Source of the DNA: Streptomyces seoulensis
Lineage (GTDB): Bacteria; Actinomycetota; Actinomycetes; Streptomycetales; Streptomycetaceae
Direction of reading: 5' to 3'
Assembly (NCBI RefSeq): GCF_022846655.1
Contig: NZ_AP025667.1
Coordinates: forward strand, 3,509,001-3,573,000
Length of the DNA stretch: 64,000 nt
Part shown: one piece after another, positions 43,038 through 51,926 of the stretch
Position numbering within the stretch: the first letter of the stretch is position 1
Layout: each line of letters starts with the position of its first letter
Made by a program: the position numbers and the translations under genes
Notes under the pieces: model-generated
What the model saw: only the letters and a program-made list of their open reading frames with translations
Database searches by the model: none
What the model was told of the DNA's origin: nothing

Positions 43038-44404
43038 GGCGCAGGCTGCTGGCCGTGCTGATGGTGCTGATGGGAGCGGCGGCACTGCTGCTGTCCGTCC
43101 CGCTGGCCGAGTCCTACGCCGCCGGGCGCACCGAGCATCTGCTGCTCCAACGGCGGGCGGACGCCGTACGGTTCGCCGACCTCGCGGACCGGGTCCGCTC
43201 CCCCGCCGACCGTGCCGAACTGTCCACCGAGATCCGCAGGTACGCCGGGCTGTACGGCGCCTCGGTGGCGGTGTCGGACACGACGGGCCGGACGATCGCG
43301 CGGGCGGGGGCGCGGGTGCCGTCGGTGACGGCGCGCGAGGCACTGGGCCGGGCGCTGACGGGGCGGTCCACCGAGCGGCTGCCGACGGTGCGGCCGTGGG
43401 GTCCGCACCGGCTGGTGCTGGCCGAGCCGGTAGGCCGGGACGAGCGGGTGAGCGGGGCGGTGCTGATGGCCGTGCCGACCGGGGCGGCCCGGCGGGACGT
43501 GACCGTGCGCTGGCTGCTGATCTCGTGCGGCGCGCTGGCCGCCTTCGCGGCGGCGGCCATGGTCGCGGCGGGGATCACCCGCTGGCTGATGCGGCCGGTC
43601 CGTGATCTCGACCGAGCGGTGGCGCGGCTGGCCTCGGGCCGTCTGGAGGCGCGGGCCGTGTCGGACACCGGGCCGCCCGAACTGCGGAGCCTGCGTGAGC
43701 AGTTCAACGCGATGGCGGAGGCGGTCGCGGACTCGATCGGACGCCAGCGGGCGTTCGTCGCGGACGCGTCCCACCAGTTGCGCAATCCGCTGGCCACGCT
43801 GGTGCTGCAACTGGAGAACGTGGAACCGCATCTCACCCCGGGCCCCGGCCGGCAGGAGCACGCCCGCGCCCTGGACGAGGCGGAGCGGCTGGCCGAACTC
43901 CTCGACGGACTGCTGGCGTTGGCGCGGGTGGAGTCGGGTTCGGCCGAGCGGGTCGAGCAGGACCTGTCCGGCGCGGTGGCGGCACGGGTGGCGGCCTGGG
44001 AGCCGGTGTTCGACGCCTCGGAGCTGACGCTCACCGGGGACGGGGTGCCACCGGGACTGCGGGTGCGGGCGGTGCCGGACGCGGTGGGCCGGGTGCTGGA
44101 CGCGGCGCTGGACAACGCGGTGAAGTTCGTGCCGTCCGGCGGCCGGGTGACGGTGTCCGCCGACAGCGCCGGCGACGGCGCGGTCGTGGTACGGGTGTCC
44201 GACGACGGCCCCGGCGTCCCCGTGGACCAACTCCCCCTGCTCACAAGGCGTTTCGTGCGGGCGCCCGAGCATCAGAACGTGCCGGGCACCGGGCTGGGGC
44301 TGGCTATCGCGGACGAGATCGCGCGGCTCAGCGGCGGACGGCTGACCGCGCGGGCCGGCACTCCGCGGGGCCTGCTGGTGGAGCTGTGGCTGCCGGTGCC
44401 GTGA
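43034..44404 (+). CDS. Sensor histidine kinase (TctE-like)
   Basis: 456 residues. TM1 about 5-25, an extracellular part of ~130 residues, TM2 about 158-182, HAMP, H-box with His in VADASHQLRNPLATLV, N-box ALDNAVKFV, G1 DDGPGVP and G2 GTGLGLAIADE. It should phosphorylate the response regulator translated just before it. The next, convergent gene (19 bp away) encodes a TAXI lipoprotein, which may present the ligand. Confidence 0.95.
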   Translation: MRRRLLAVLMVLMGAAALLLSVPLAESYAAGRTEHLLLQRRADAVRFADLADRVRSPADRAELSTEIRRYAGLYGASVAVSDTTGRTIARAGARVPSVTAREALGRALTGRSTERLPTVRPWGPHRLVLAEPVGRDERVSGAVLMAVPTGAARRDVTVRWLLISCGALAAFAAAAMVAAGITRWLMRPVRDLDRAVARLASGRLEARAVSDTGPPELRSLREQFNAMAEAVADSIGRQRAFVADASHQLRNPLATLVLQLENVEPHLTPGPGRQEHARALDEAERLAELLDGLLALARVESGSAERVEQDLSGAVAARVAAWEPVFDASELTLTGDGVPPGLRVRAVPDAVGRVLDAALDNAVKFVPSGGRVTVSADSAGDGAVVVRVSDDGPGVPVDQLPLLTRRFVRAPEHQNVPGTGLGLAIADEIARLSGGRLTARAGTPRGLLVELWLPVP

Positions 44405-44423
44405 GCGTCGGCGGCCCGCCCGG

Positions 44424-45392
44424 TCAGCCGTACACGGACCGGTAGTAGGCGACCGCCCCCGGATGCAGCGGCAGGTCGCCGGTGGCGACGGCGAAGCGGG
44501 GTTCGAGCCGGGCGCCCGCGGTCACCTCCCGCAGCAGCACCCGCCATCGGTCGAACACCACCCGCAGCACGTCCCGCGCCTCCCGTGCCGGGACCTCGGG
44601 GCGGGCCAGCAGATAGTTGCCGACGCCGATGGTGGTGACCGGTCGGGTGAGCCCGTAGACGCCCGCAGGCAGGGTGACCGCCGTGTACACCGGGCCGTAC
44701 GCCTCGCGCAGCGCCTCCGCCTCGGTGGCCAAGGACAGGAAACGCAGCGGGACTTCGCGGGCGAGGGCCGACAGGGCCGGGGTGGGGACCCCGCCCGCCC
44801 AGACCACTGCGTCCACGGTCCCTCGGCGCAGCGCGGCCACCGACTCGGCGAGCCCGAGCCGTTGTTCGCGCACCGCCCGACCACCCGTCAGCCCCGCCAC
44901 CCGCAGCAGGCGCCCGGCGAGCACCTGCGCCCCGGAGCCCGTCGCGCCCGTGGCGACCCGGCGGCCGGCCAGGTCGGCCACGGAGCGCACCGTTCCGTCG
45001 GCGGGCACCAGCAGATGCGTGTAGTTGACGTAGACACGGGCGAGCGCGGTCACGTCGGCCGGAGCCGTGAACGGCGCGTTCCCGTGCAGCGCCTGCTCGG
45101 CGGCGTCCGCCATGGCGATGGCCAGATCCGCCGAACCGGCCCCCAGCCGACGCAGGTTGTCCACGCTGGCGGCCGTGGCGATCGGGGCGATGCGCGGATG
45201 CGGCGCGGTGCGGGCTGCCTGCTCGGCGAGGGCCCGTCCGAAGGCGTGGTACGGCCCGCCGGGCGCGCCCGTGGCCAGGGTGAGCCGCCGGTGCGGGCCG
45301 TCGTCACCGGCGCAGCCGGGCAGCCCGAGGGCCGGTCCGCCCAGCAGGGCGGCCCGCAACAGCCCACGGCGGCTGACTGGTCGGCCGGTCAC
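44424..45392 (-). CDS. TAXI-family TRAP solute-binding lipoprotein
   Basis: 322 residues. The N-terminus has a Tat-like SRRGLLRAALLGG and a lipobox LPGC with Cys27. The mature part opens TLATGAPGGPYHAFGRALAE and has ADLAIAMADAAEQ and RRVATGATGSGAQVLAGRLL, the TAXI TRAP-receptor fold that binds glutamate, citrate or similar anions. The GTG at 45392 is the start. No TRAP permease subunit (4TM/12TM) is encoded in the window, so transport by this system is not supported here; a sensing role with the adjacent kinase is possible. Confidence 0.88.
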   Translation of the reverse strand: MTGRPVSRRGLLRAALLGGPALGLPGCAGDDGPHRRLTLATGAPGGPYHAFGRALAEQAARTAPHPRIAPIATAASVDNLRRLGAGSADLAIAMADAAEQALHGNAPFTAPADVTALARVYVNYTHLLVPADGTVRSVADLAGRRVATGATGSGAQVLAGRLLRVAGLTGGRAVREQRLGLAESVAALRRGTVDAVVWAGGVPTPALSALAREVPLRFLSLATEAEALREAYGPVYTAVTLPAGVYGLTRPVTTIGVGNYLLARPEVPAREARDVLRVVFDRWRVLLREVTAGARLEPRFAVATGDLPLHPGAVAYYRSVYG

Positions 45393-45508
45393 CGCGGCAG
45401 CGTAACGCCCGTGGTCAGGACCGGTTGAGCGCGGCCGGTCGGTCCGCCTCCGGTGGATGCCGCTATCGTTTGCGGCCTCGTCCCCCCGCCTACGAAGGGA
45501 TTTTCGGC

Positions 45509-46285
45509 GTGGCATGGAAGGCACTGCGCTCGGCGCTGGAAGCGGTGTATCTGCGGCGGCTGAACCGCAAGTTGGAGGGTCTGCCCCGGCCCCGGCACGT
45601 GGCGATCATGCTGGACGGCAACCGGCGCTGGGCACGCGGCGCGGGTCACACGGACGTCCGTGAGGGCTACCGTGTCGGCGGCGCGAAGGTCACGGACTTC
45701 CTGCACTGGTGCGCCGACGCCGAGATCAGCCACGTCACCCTGTGGATGCTCTCCGACGACAACCTGCACCGTCCGGCCGCCGAACTCGGCCCGCTCCTCG
45801 ACATCATCGAGGAGACCGTGCGCCGGGTCTGCGCGACCGAGGAGCCGTGGGAGATCGAGATCATCGGCGCGCTGGACCTGCTGCCGGGTGACAGCGCGCG
45901 GGTGCTGAAGGAGGCCGCCGCCACGACGACCGGCCGGGGCGGCCTGAAGGTCGACGTGGCGGTGGGCTACGGCGGGCGCCGCGAGATCGTGGACGCGGTC
46001 CGGGCCGCCTTCGACAAGCACATCCGCGCCGGGGGCGATCCGCGCGACCTGGCCGCCGACTTCGACCTGGAGCACATCACCGACAACCTGTACTCCCCCG
46101 CCGGGCACGACACGGACTTCGTCATCCGCACCTCCGGCGAGCAGCGCCTCTCGGGCTTCCTGCTGTGGCAGTCGGCGTACGCGGAGGTGCACTTCGTGGA
46201 CGTGCTGTGGCCCGCGTTCCGCCGGCTCGACCTGCTGCGCGCGCTGCGCTCGTACGCGGCCCGCGAGCGGCGTTACGGGCGCTGA
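45509..46285 (+). CDS. cis-Prenyltransferase (Z-isoprenyl diphosphate synthase)
   Basis: 258 residues. MLDGNRRWARGAGH holds the catalytic Asp, and the C-terminal IRTSGEQRLSGFLLWQSAYAEVHFVD is the family signature. The enzyme adds isopentenyl units in cis to make short- or long-chain polyprenyl diphosphates, including undecaprenyl phosphate precursor. Start is the GTG at 45509; the upstream frame is not conserved. Streptomyces usually has more than one copy, so chain length cannot be told from here. Confidence 0.9.
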   Translation: MAWKALRSALEAVYLRRLNRKLEGLPRPRHVAIMLDGNRRWARGAGHTDVREGYRVGGAKVTDFLHWCADAEISHVTLWMLSDDNLHRPAAELGPLLDIIEETVRRVCATEEPWEIEIIGALDLLPGDSARVLKEAAATTTGRGGLKVDVAVGYGGRREIVDAVRAAFDKHIRAGGDPRDLAADFDLEHITDNLYSPAGHDTDFVIRTSGEQRLSGFLLWQSAYAEVHFVDVLWPAFRRLDLLRALRSYAARERRYGR

Positions 46286-46292
46286 GCGGGCG

Positions 46293-47582
46293 TCAGTCCA
46301 GTCCGAGCCCCCGCCGCCCGGCGGCGTTGAGAGCGTCGGGCGGGAAGCGGTCGGGCCAGGCGCGCTCGTAGTGCTCCTCGGGGAAGTCGCCGGGGCTGGA
46401 GCCGGTGCGGAACGCCTCGCGTACCGAGGACGCGTACTCCTCGTTGCGCGGGCACCAGGGCGCGGCGGGGATGTACATGACGTTGCCCCAGCCCTTCTGG
46501 TCCCGTACCGGGGCCACGCTGTGGATCATGTCGCAGTGCCACCAGACGGAGTCGCCCGCGCGTACGTCGGGGATGCCGGTGAGCGCCTTCATCAGCAGTG
46601 GGTGCCACTTCTCGCTCGCGGGGAAGACCTGGTTGACGGTGACCCCGCACATCTCGTCCTCCGGGACATCGGGCAGCAGCGGGCGCAGCATCAGGTAGGC
46701 CATGGCCTCGGGGATCGGCACGGTGTGCAGGACGCCCTGGTCGTGGTCCATGTCGGACAGCGCGGTCCAGCCCTGGAAGGTGCGGAAGGCCGAGCACATG
46801 GTGGAGCCGGGGTACTGGGGTCCGGCGGTGCGGTGGGCCGGGTCCCAGGGGTCGTACTCCTCCACGGTGCCGTCGAAGAGGTGGCGGAAGGCCCGCTGGT
46901 AGGCGCCGGTCATCCACAGGTCGAGGGTGCCGGGGTCCAGGTGGGTGCCGAGTCCGGCGGAGTCGGTGCCGGGCGGGCGGCGCCGGATGCGGTCGGGGTA
47001 GAGGGCGTCGCGGTCGGGGTCGAACCACTGGACGCCGTCGGAGGTGTGCCGCCAGAAGGAGTTGAGGAAGGACTGCACGCGGGCCATGCGCCCGCTCTGC
47101 CTCGCCTCCATCTGGGCCGGGGACCAGTAGACGGGGTAGATCTCGGGCTTGGAGCCGACGCTGCCGAAGAAGTCGTCGCCCGGGCCGGTGTACTGCTCGA
47201 AGAAGCGGTTGCCCTCGACGTAGTCGACGATCCCGGCGTCCCAGGCGAGCGCCTGTTCGCGCGGGAAGTGCCCTCGCACGACGAGGCAGCCGCGGTCGGC
47301 GATGCGGGCCAGGTCCTGCGGGCCGACGGTGCCGTTCTCGATGTCGGCGTACTCGACCTCCGGCCAGCCGCTCCGCCCGGCCGCCCGCTCCGCCTCGATC
47401 TCCGTGACGCGGGCGGCGACCCGTCGCTCGACGGCGGCGAAGACGTCCTCCACGGTGCGGCCGGACGCCTCGATCCGGGCCCTGAGCGCGGTCTTGATCT
47501 CGCGGATCGCGGCGGGCAGGTCCTCGGGGACCGTCTCCCAGTGCGGCAGCCGGCCGCGGGTCAGTCCGGTGGTGAGGCTCAT
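46293..47582 (-). CDS. DUF1479 (YbiU-like) predicted Fe(II)/2-oxoglutarate dioxygenase
   Basis: 429 residues. THLDPGTLDLWMTGAY and VWWHCDMIHSVAPVR carry the HxD...H residues expected of a cupin-fold nonheme iron oxygenase of the phytanoyl-CoA hydroxylase kind. YbiU-type proteins have no established substrate. The ATG at 47582 is the start of SLTTGLTRGRLPHWETVP. Divergent from the ROK regulator gene over 89 bp with repeat motifs between them. Confidence 0.85.
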   Translation of the reverse strand: MSLTTGLTRGRLPHWETVPEDLPAAIREIKTALRARIEASGRTVEDVFAAVERRVAARVTEIEAERAAGRSGWPEVEYADIENGTVGPQDLARIADRGCLVVRGHFPREQALAWDAGIVDYVEGNRFFEQYTGPGDDFFGSVGSKPEIYPVYWSPAQMEARQSGRMARVQSFLNSFWRHTSDGVQWFDPDRDALYPDRIRRRPPGTDSAGLGTHLDPGTLDLWMTGAYQRAFRHLFDGTVEEYDPWDPAHRTAGPQYPGSTMCSAFRTFQGWTALSDMDHDQGVLHTVPIPEAMAYLMLRPLLPDVPEDEMCGVTVNQVFPASEKWHPLLMKALTGIPDVRAGDSVWWHCDMIHSVAPVRDQKGWGNVMYIPAAPWCPRNEEYASSVREAFRTGSSPGDFPEEHYERAWPDRFPPDALNAAGRRGLGLD

Positions 47583-47605
47583 CGCCCGACTCCTTTGGTG
47601 AGGGC

Positions 47606-47660
47606 TCCTTACTAATTCCACCGTAGGCACGGCGGAGCATTTGGGCAAGAGTCCTTACTA
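47606..47660. promoter_or_regulatory. Direct repeat TCCTTACTA in the divergent ROK/DUF1479 region
   Basis: TCCTTACTA occurs at 47606-47614 and 47652-47660, 46 bp apart, about 12 bp and 24 bp from the two gene starts. The position suits ROK binding to control both genes. Confidence 0.5.
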
Positions 47661-47671
47661 GACTGGCCCGC

Positions 47672-48799
47672 ATGACACCCGCCAAGCCGTCCCTGGAGAT
47701 GCTGCGCGCGCTCACGGAGGAGAACGTGCTGCGCGCCCTGATGGCCGACCGGCGCCTGACCCGGGCGGAGATCGCGGCCGGCACCGGCATCTCCAAGCCG
47801 ACCATCTCCGACGCGGTGCAGCGGCTCGCGGCGTCCGGCCTGGTGGTGGACACCGGGGAGCGGACCACGGGACGCGGCCGCTCGGGCTCGTACTACGCGC
47901 TCGCGCCGGGACTCGGCACCGCGCTGGTGGCGAGCATCTCCCCGCGCGGGGTGACCGCCGAGACGGTGGACGCGCTCGGGGACACCGTGGGGCGGACCCA
48001 CGTCGGCCTGGGGCGCAACGCGGGCGAGCACCAGGCGGCCAGGGCGCTGACCGAGGCGGTGGCCCGGCTCACGCGAGCCGGGGCGGACGGCGCGCGGCTC
48101 GCCGTCGTCAGCGCCGCCGACCCCGTCGACCGCGCGAGCGGCAGGCTGGTCCGGCTGCCCGACGCCCCGTTCCTCGTCGGCGCCCTCGACCCGGCCGCCG
48201 CCCTCGCCCCGCACGTCACCGGTCCCGTGCTGGTGGACAACGACGTCAACTGGGCCGCGCGGGCCGAGCACGAGACGGGGTGCGCGGCGGGCGTGGACGA
48301 CTTCGTGTACGTCCATCTCGGCGAGGGTCTCGGCTGCGCCGTGGCCACGGACGGCGCCGTGCGGCGCGGGCACCGGGGGCTGGCCGGGGAGATCGCCCAT
48401 GTGTGCACCACCGGCCCGGACCGCACGGCGATGCCGCTGACGGAGGTCTTCGCCGCGCTCGGGCTGCGCCGGGCGGACTCGACGGCCGTCGACGTGGACG
48501 CGCTTCAGGCCGCCGTCACCGCCGACGACCGCACGGCGGAGGCGCTGGCGCGCGCGGTCGCCGGTGTGCTGAGCGCGGCCGTCGCCCTGGCCGACCCCGC
48601 CCTGATCGTGCTGGGCGGCGAATGGGGGCGGCTGCCCCGGATGCGTACGGCGATCGACCGGCAGCTCGCGCACGGCCCCCGCCCGGTCCGGGTGGCGGCG
48701 GCGACGGTCGAGTCACCGGAACTGACGGCGGCACGCGGGCACGCGGTGGCGGAGCTGCGGGAGCTGATCGTGCGGTCCGCGCGGCCGGCGGACCGGTGA
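47672..48799 (+). CDS. ROK-family transcriptional regulator
   Basis: 375 residues. An N-terminal winged HTH (LTRAEIAAGTGISKPTISDAVQRL, about 28-52) and a ROK domain (LVDNDVNWAARAE, GEGLGCAVATDGAVRRGHRG). The usual zinc-binding CxCGxxGCxE after GEIAHV is missing (VCTTGPDRTAMPL), so it is a regulator that lost the kinase zinc site. It faces the DUF1479 oxygenase gene and probably regulates it in response to a sugar or related metabolite. Confidence 0.9.
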   Translation: MTPAKPSLEMLRALTEENVLRALMADRRLTRAEIAAGTGISKPTISDAVQRLAASGLVVDTGERTTGRGRSGSYYALAPGLGTALVASISPRGVTAETVDALGDTVGRTHVGLGRNAGEHQAARALTEAVARLTRAGADGARLAVVSAADPVDRASGRLVRLPDAPFLVGALDPAAALAPHVTGPVLVDNDVNWAARAEHETGCAAGVDDFVYVHLGEGLGCAVATDGAVRRGHRGLAGEIAHVCTTGPDRTAMPLTEVFAALGLRRADSTAVDVDALQAAVTADDRTAEALARAVAGVLSAAVALADPALIVLGGEWGRLPRMRTAIDRQLAHGPRPVRVAAATVESPELTAARGHAVAELRELIVRSARPADR

Positions 48800-48841
48800 A
48801 AACCCCTGGCCGGAGCACCTCCTGCGTGCTGGGATGACCCG

Positions 48842-49831
48842 ATGGAACGCACGGTGGACGTGGACCGGGGTACCTACCCGGACGTGGTGACGCCCTGGGA
48901 ACAGGAGGCGTGGCGGGGCGCGGTCTTCGACTGGACCGAGGACCGACTCGCGCGGCACGGGCTGCGGTCGGGCGGGACGCCCCGGGTGCGGGTGCGACCG
49001 TGGTCGGTGCTGATGCGGATTCCGGTGGCCGGTCGCGCCCCGGTGTGGTTCAAGGCCAACCCCCCGGCGAGCGCCTTCGAGGGTCCGCTGACCGCCGCGC
49101 TGTCCGACTGGGTGCCGGATCACGTGCTGCGCCCGCTGGCCGTCGACGCCGACCGCGGCTGGTCGCTGCTGCCGGACGGCGGCCCGCTGTTCCGCGAGGC
49201 GGGCGGCGAGGTCCCGCCGCGCACGTGGGAGGAACTCCTCACCGGCTACGCGCGGATGCAGCGCGCCCTGGTCCCGCGCGCGGACGAACTCGGCCGGCTC
49301 GGCGTGCCGAGGCTGCGCGTGACCGAAGTACCCGCGTCCTTCGACCGGTTGCGGGCCCAGAACGGCACCCTGGACCCGGACCAGCGGGCCCGGCTCGACG
49401 CGCTGCGCCCCCGACTGTCCGAGTGGTGCGCGGAGTTGGCCGCGCTCGGCGTGCCCGATTCCCTGGACCACGCCGACCTGCACGAGGGCCAGCTCTTCCA
49501 CCCGGAGCCGGGGCGGTTCACCTTCTTCGACTGGGGGGACGCCGTAGTCTCCCACCCGTTCGCCAGTCTGCGCGTCCCGGCCCTGCGGGCGTGCGAGCGG
49601 TACGGGCCCGAGGTGCTGCCGCGCCTGCGGGACGCCTACCTGGAGCCCTGGACGGACATCGGGCTGTCGGCGGCGGAGCTCCGGCGCGCCGCACAACTCG
49701 CCTGGCGGCTGGGCGCGCTGGGCCGGGCCCGCGCCTGGAGCCGGCTCTTCCCGTCCGCGGCGCGGGCCGCGCCCACCGCTCTGGAGGGGGTGCGCTCGCT
49801 GCTGGAGAGCGGCGACACTCCCCCGCTCTGA
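48842..49831 (+). CDS. APH-fold phosphotransferase-like protein
   Basis: 329 residues with the aminoglycoside-phosphotransferase fold. The catalytic loop is LDHADLHEGQLF (HxD, with Gln where Asn is usual) and the metal-binding DFG equivalent is FFDWGDAVVSHPF. No resistance function is implied; most Streptomyces homologues are uncharacterised. ATG at 48842. It ends 10 bp from the convergent sigma-factor gene. Confidence 0.85.
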   Translation: MERTVDVDRGTYPDVVTPWEQEAWRGAVFDWTEDRLARHGLRSGGTPRVRVRPWSVLMRIPVAGRAPVWFKANPPASAFEGPLTAALSDWVPDHVLRPLAVDADRGWSLLPDGGPLFREAGGEVPPRTWEELLTGYARMQRALVPRADELGRLGVPRLRVTEVPASFDRLRAQNGTLDPDQRARLDALRPRLSEWCAELAALGVPDSLDHADLHEGQLFHPEPGRFTFFDWGDAVVSHPFASLRVPALRACERYGPEVLPRLRDAYLEPWTDIGLSAAELRRAAQLAWRLGALGRARAWSRLFPSAARAAPTALEGVRSLLESGDTPPL

Positions 49832-49841
49832 GCGCGGCCCG

Positions 49842-50987
49842 TCAGCGGGCCCGGCGGGTGTTGAGCCGGGCGGCCTGGCGGGTCAGATGGTCGCGCTCGG
49901 CGATGTCGGGTGCCTTGTGGGCCGCCTCGGCGTACAGCCGTGCCGCGGTCGTGAGGTCGCCGTCGCGCTCGTGGAGGTAGGCGGCCACCGCGGTGTGGCG
50001 CGGCAGCGCGGGGTCCAGCGCCGCGAGCGCCGCGAGACCGGCGCGCGGCCCGTCGGCCTCTCCGACGGCGACCGCGCGGTTGAGCCGGACGACGGGGCTG
50101 TCGGTCAGGCGCGCAAGCTCGTCGTACCACTCGACGATCTGCACCCAGTCGGTCTCGGCGGCGGTGAGCGCGTCGGCGTGGAGGGCGGCGATCGCGGCCT
50201 GGGCCTGGAACTCGCCCAGCCGGTCGCGGGCGAGGGCGGACTGGAGGATCACGACGCCCTCGACGATCGACGCGGTGTCCCACCGGCCTCGGTCCTGCTC
50301 GGCGAGCGGCACCAGGCTGCCGTCGGGCGCGGTCCGGGCGGCGCGCCGGGCGTGGTGGAGCAGCATGAGGGCGAGCAGTCCGGCCACCTCGGGGTGGTCG
50401 ATCGCGGCGGCGAGCTGCCGGGTGAGCCGGATGGCCTCGGCGGCGAGGTCGACGTCGCCGGAGTAGCCCTCGTTGAAGACCAGGTAGAGGACGCGCAGCA
50501 CGGTGGCCACGTCTCCGGGCCGGTCGAGGCGCGCACCGGAGACGGTGCGCTTGGCCCGGCTGATCCGCTGCGCCATGGTCGCTTCGGGCACCAGGTACGC
50601 GCGCGCGATCTGACGGGTGGTGAGCCCGCCGACGGCGCGCAGGGTGAGCGCGACCGCCGAGGAAGGCGTCAGGGACGGGTGCGCGCACAGGAAGTACAGC
50701 CGGAGGGTGTCGTCCTGGTCGCTCGCGGGACCGGGCGCCGGTTCCTCCTCGACGAGGTCCTCGCGCCGCCGCCGGGCGGCGTCCGAACGGCTCGCGTCGA
50801 GGAACTTGCGCCAGGCGACGGTGATCAGCCAGCCCTTCGCGTCACGCGGAGGGTCGGCCGGCCAGACGCGCAGCGCCTCTACCAGCGCGTCCTGGACGGC
50901 GTCCTCGGCCGCCGCGAAGTCGGCTCCGCGGCGGACGAGGACGGCGAGCACCTTCGGCGTGAGGACGCGCAGCAGGGCCTCGTCCAT
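49842..50987 (-). CDS. ECF42-type sigma factor with C-terminal extension
   Basis: 381 residues: sigma2/sigma4 core (about 1-165; DAVQDALVEALRVWP, RQIARAYLVPEATMAQRISRA) plus a ~200-residue helical extension (DUF6596/TPR-like; GYSGDVDLAAEAIRLTRQLA, RLNRAVAVGEADGP) found in ECF42 factors and known to affect their activity. It follows the DGPF/YCII gene; the GTG at 50999 would overlap that stop, but the ATG at 50987 has GGAG 11 nt upstream and is preferred. ECF42 factors usually transcribe their own DGPF gene. Confidence 0.93.
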   Translation of the reverse strand: MDEALLRVLTPKVLAVLVRRGADFAAAEDAVQDALVEALRVWPADPPRDAKGWLITVAWRKFLDASRSDAARRRREDLVEEEPAPGPASDQDDTLRLYFLCAHPSLTPSSAVALTLRAVGGLTTRQIARAYLVPEATMAQRISRAKRTVSGARLDRPGDVATVLRVLYLVFNEGYSGDVDLAAEAIRLTRQLAAAIDHPEVAGLLALMLLHHARRAARTAPDGSLVPLAEQDRGRWDTASIVEGVVILQSALARDRLGEFQAQAAIAALHADALTAAETDWVQIVEWYDELARLTDSPVVRLNRAVAVGEADGPRAGLAALAALDPALPRHTAVAAYLHERDGDLTTAARLYAEAAHKAPDIAERDHLTRQAARLNTRRAR

Positions 50988-50995
50988 CGCCGGGG

Positions 50996-51403
50996 TCACT
51001 CCGTGACGGTGCGGTGCTCGCCCAGGAACGGGCGCAGCTCCAGCCACTCGTGGATCGGCCTGCCGCCGGCCCCGGGGGCGGCGGAGAGCTCCCCGGCCAG
51101 TTCGAGGGCCCGCTCGTGGCTGTCGACGTCGATCACCATCCAGCCGGCGATGAGGTCCTTGGTCTCGGCGAAGGGACCGTCGGTGACCGGCGGGCGCCCT
51201 TCGCCGTCGTACCGGACGAAGGTCCCCTCGGGGGCGAGTGCCTGGCTGTCGACGAACTCGCCGGTCTCCTCGAGGCGGGCGGCGAACTCGTTCATGTACC
51301 GCACGTGGGCCGTGATCTCCTCCGGCGTCCACTGGTCCATCGGGACGTCGTTGACCGCCGCCGGAGCGCCGCGGTAATGCTTGAGCAGCAGGTACTTGGC
51401 CAT
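50996..51403 (-). CDS. YCII/DGPF-domain protein
   Basis: 135 residues, a dimeric alpha/beta-barrel YCII-type protein carrying the namesake DGPF in VTDGPFAETKDLIAGWMVID. DGPF proteins are the usual partners of ECF42 sigma factors. The ATG at 51403 has a strong GGAGG 7 nt upstream. Co-transcribed with the sigma factor gene that follows. Confidence 0.93.
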   Translation of the reverse strand: MAKYLLLKHYRGAPAAVNDVPMDQWTPEEITAHVRYMNEFAARLEETGEFVDSQALAPEGTFVRYDGEGRPPVTDGPFAETKDLIAGWMVIDVDSHERALELAGELSAAPGAGGRPIHEWLELRPFLGEHRTVTE

Positions 51404-51513
51404 CGTGGTCCTCCTCGCTGAGGCGACCCATTGTGGTCGCGTCAGCAGCGGGGACGGAGCCGGACACAGGTTCTCGACACCGCCGTCCGGGATTTCCCGG
51501 ACGCCGCGGCGCG

Positions 51514-51777
<264 letters not shown>

Positions 51778-51860
51778 TTACTGCCGGTACAGGGAAACCG
51801 GCCGGGCAAAGATCGGGTACGGAGTCCGTCCGCGCAGGTCAAAGGCGTGTGAAGCCGGAA

Positions 51861-51890
51861 GAGGGGGACCGTCCGCCGACGGTCCCCCTC
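51861..51890 (-). terminator. Perfect hairpin after the LAETG protein gene
   Basis: GAGGGGGACCGT (51861-51872) pairs with ACGGTCCCCCTC (51879-51890), loop of six. It ends the minus-strand gene at 51927. Confidence 0.85.
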
Positions 51891-51926
51891 CTGCCTACCC
51901 GTCCCGCGCCGATGACGCGGGAGGGG

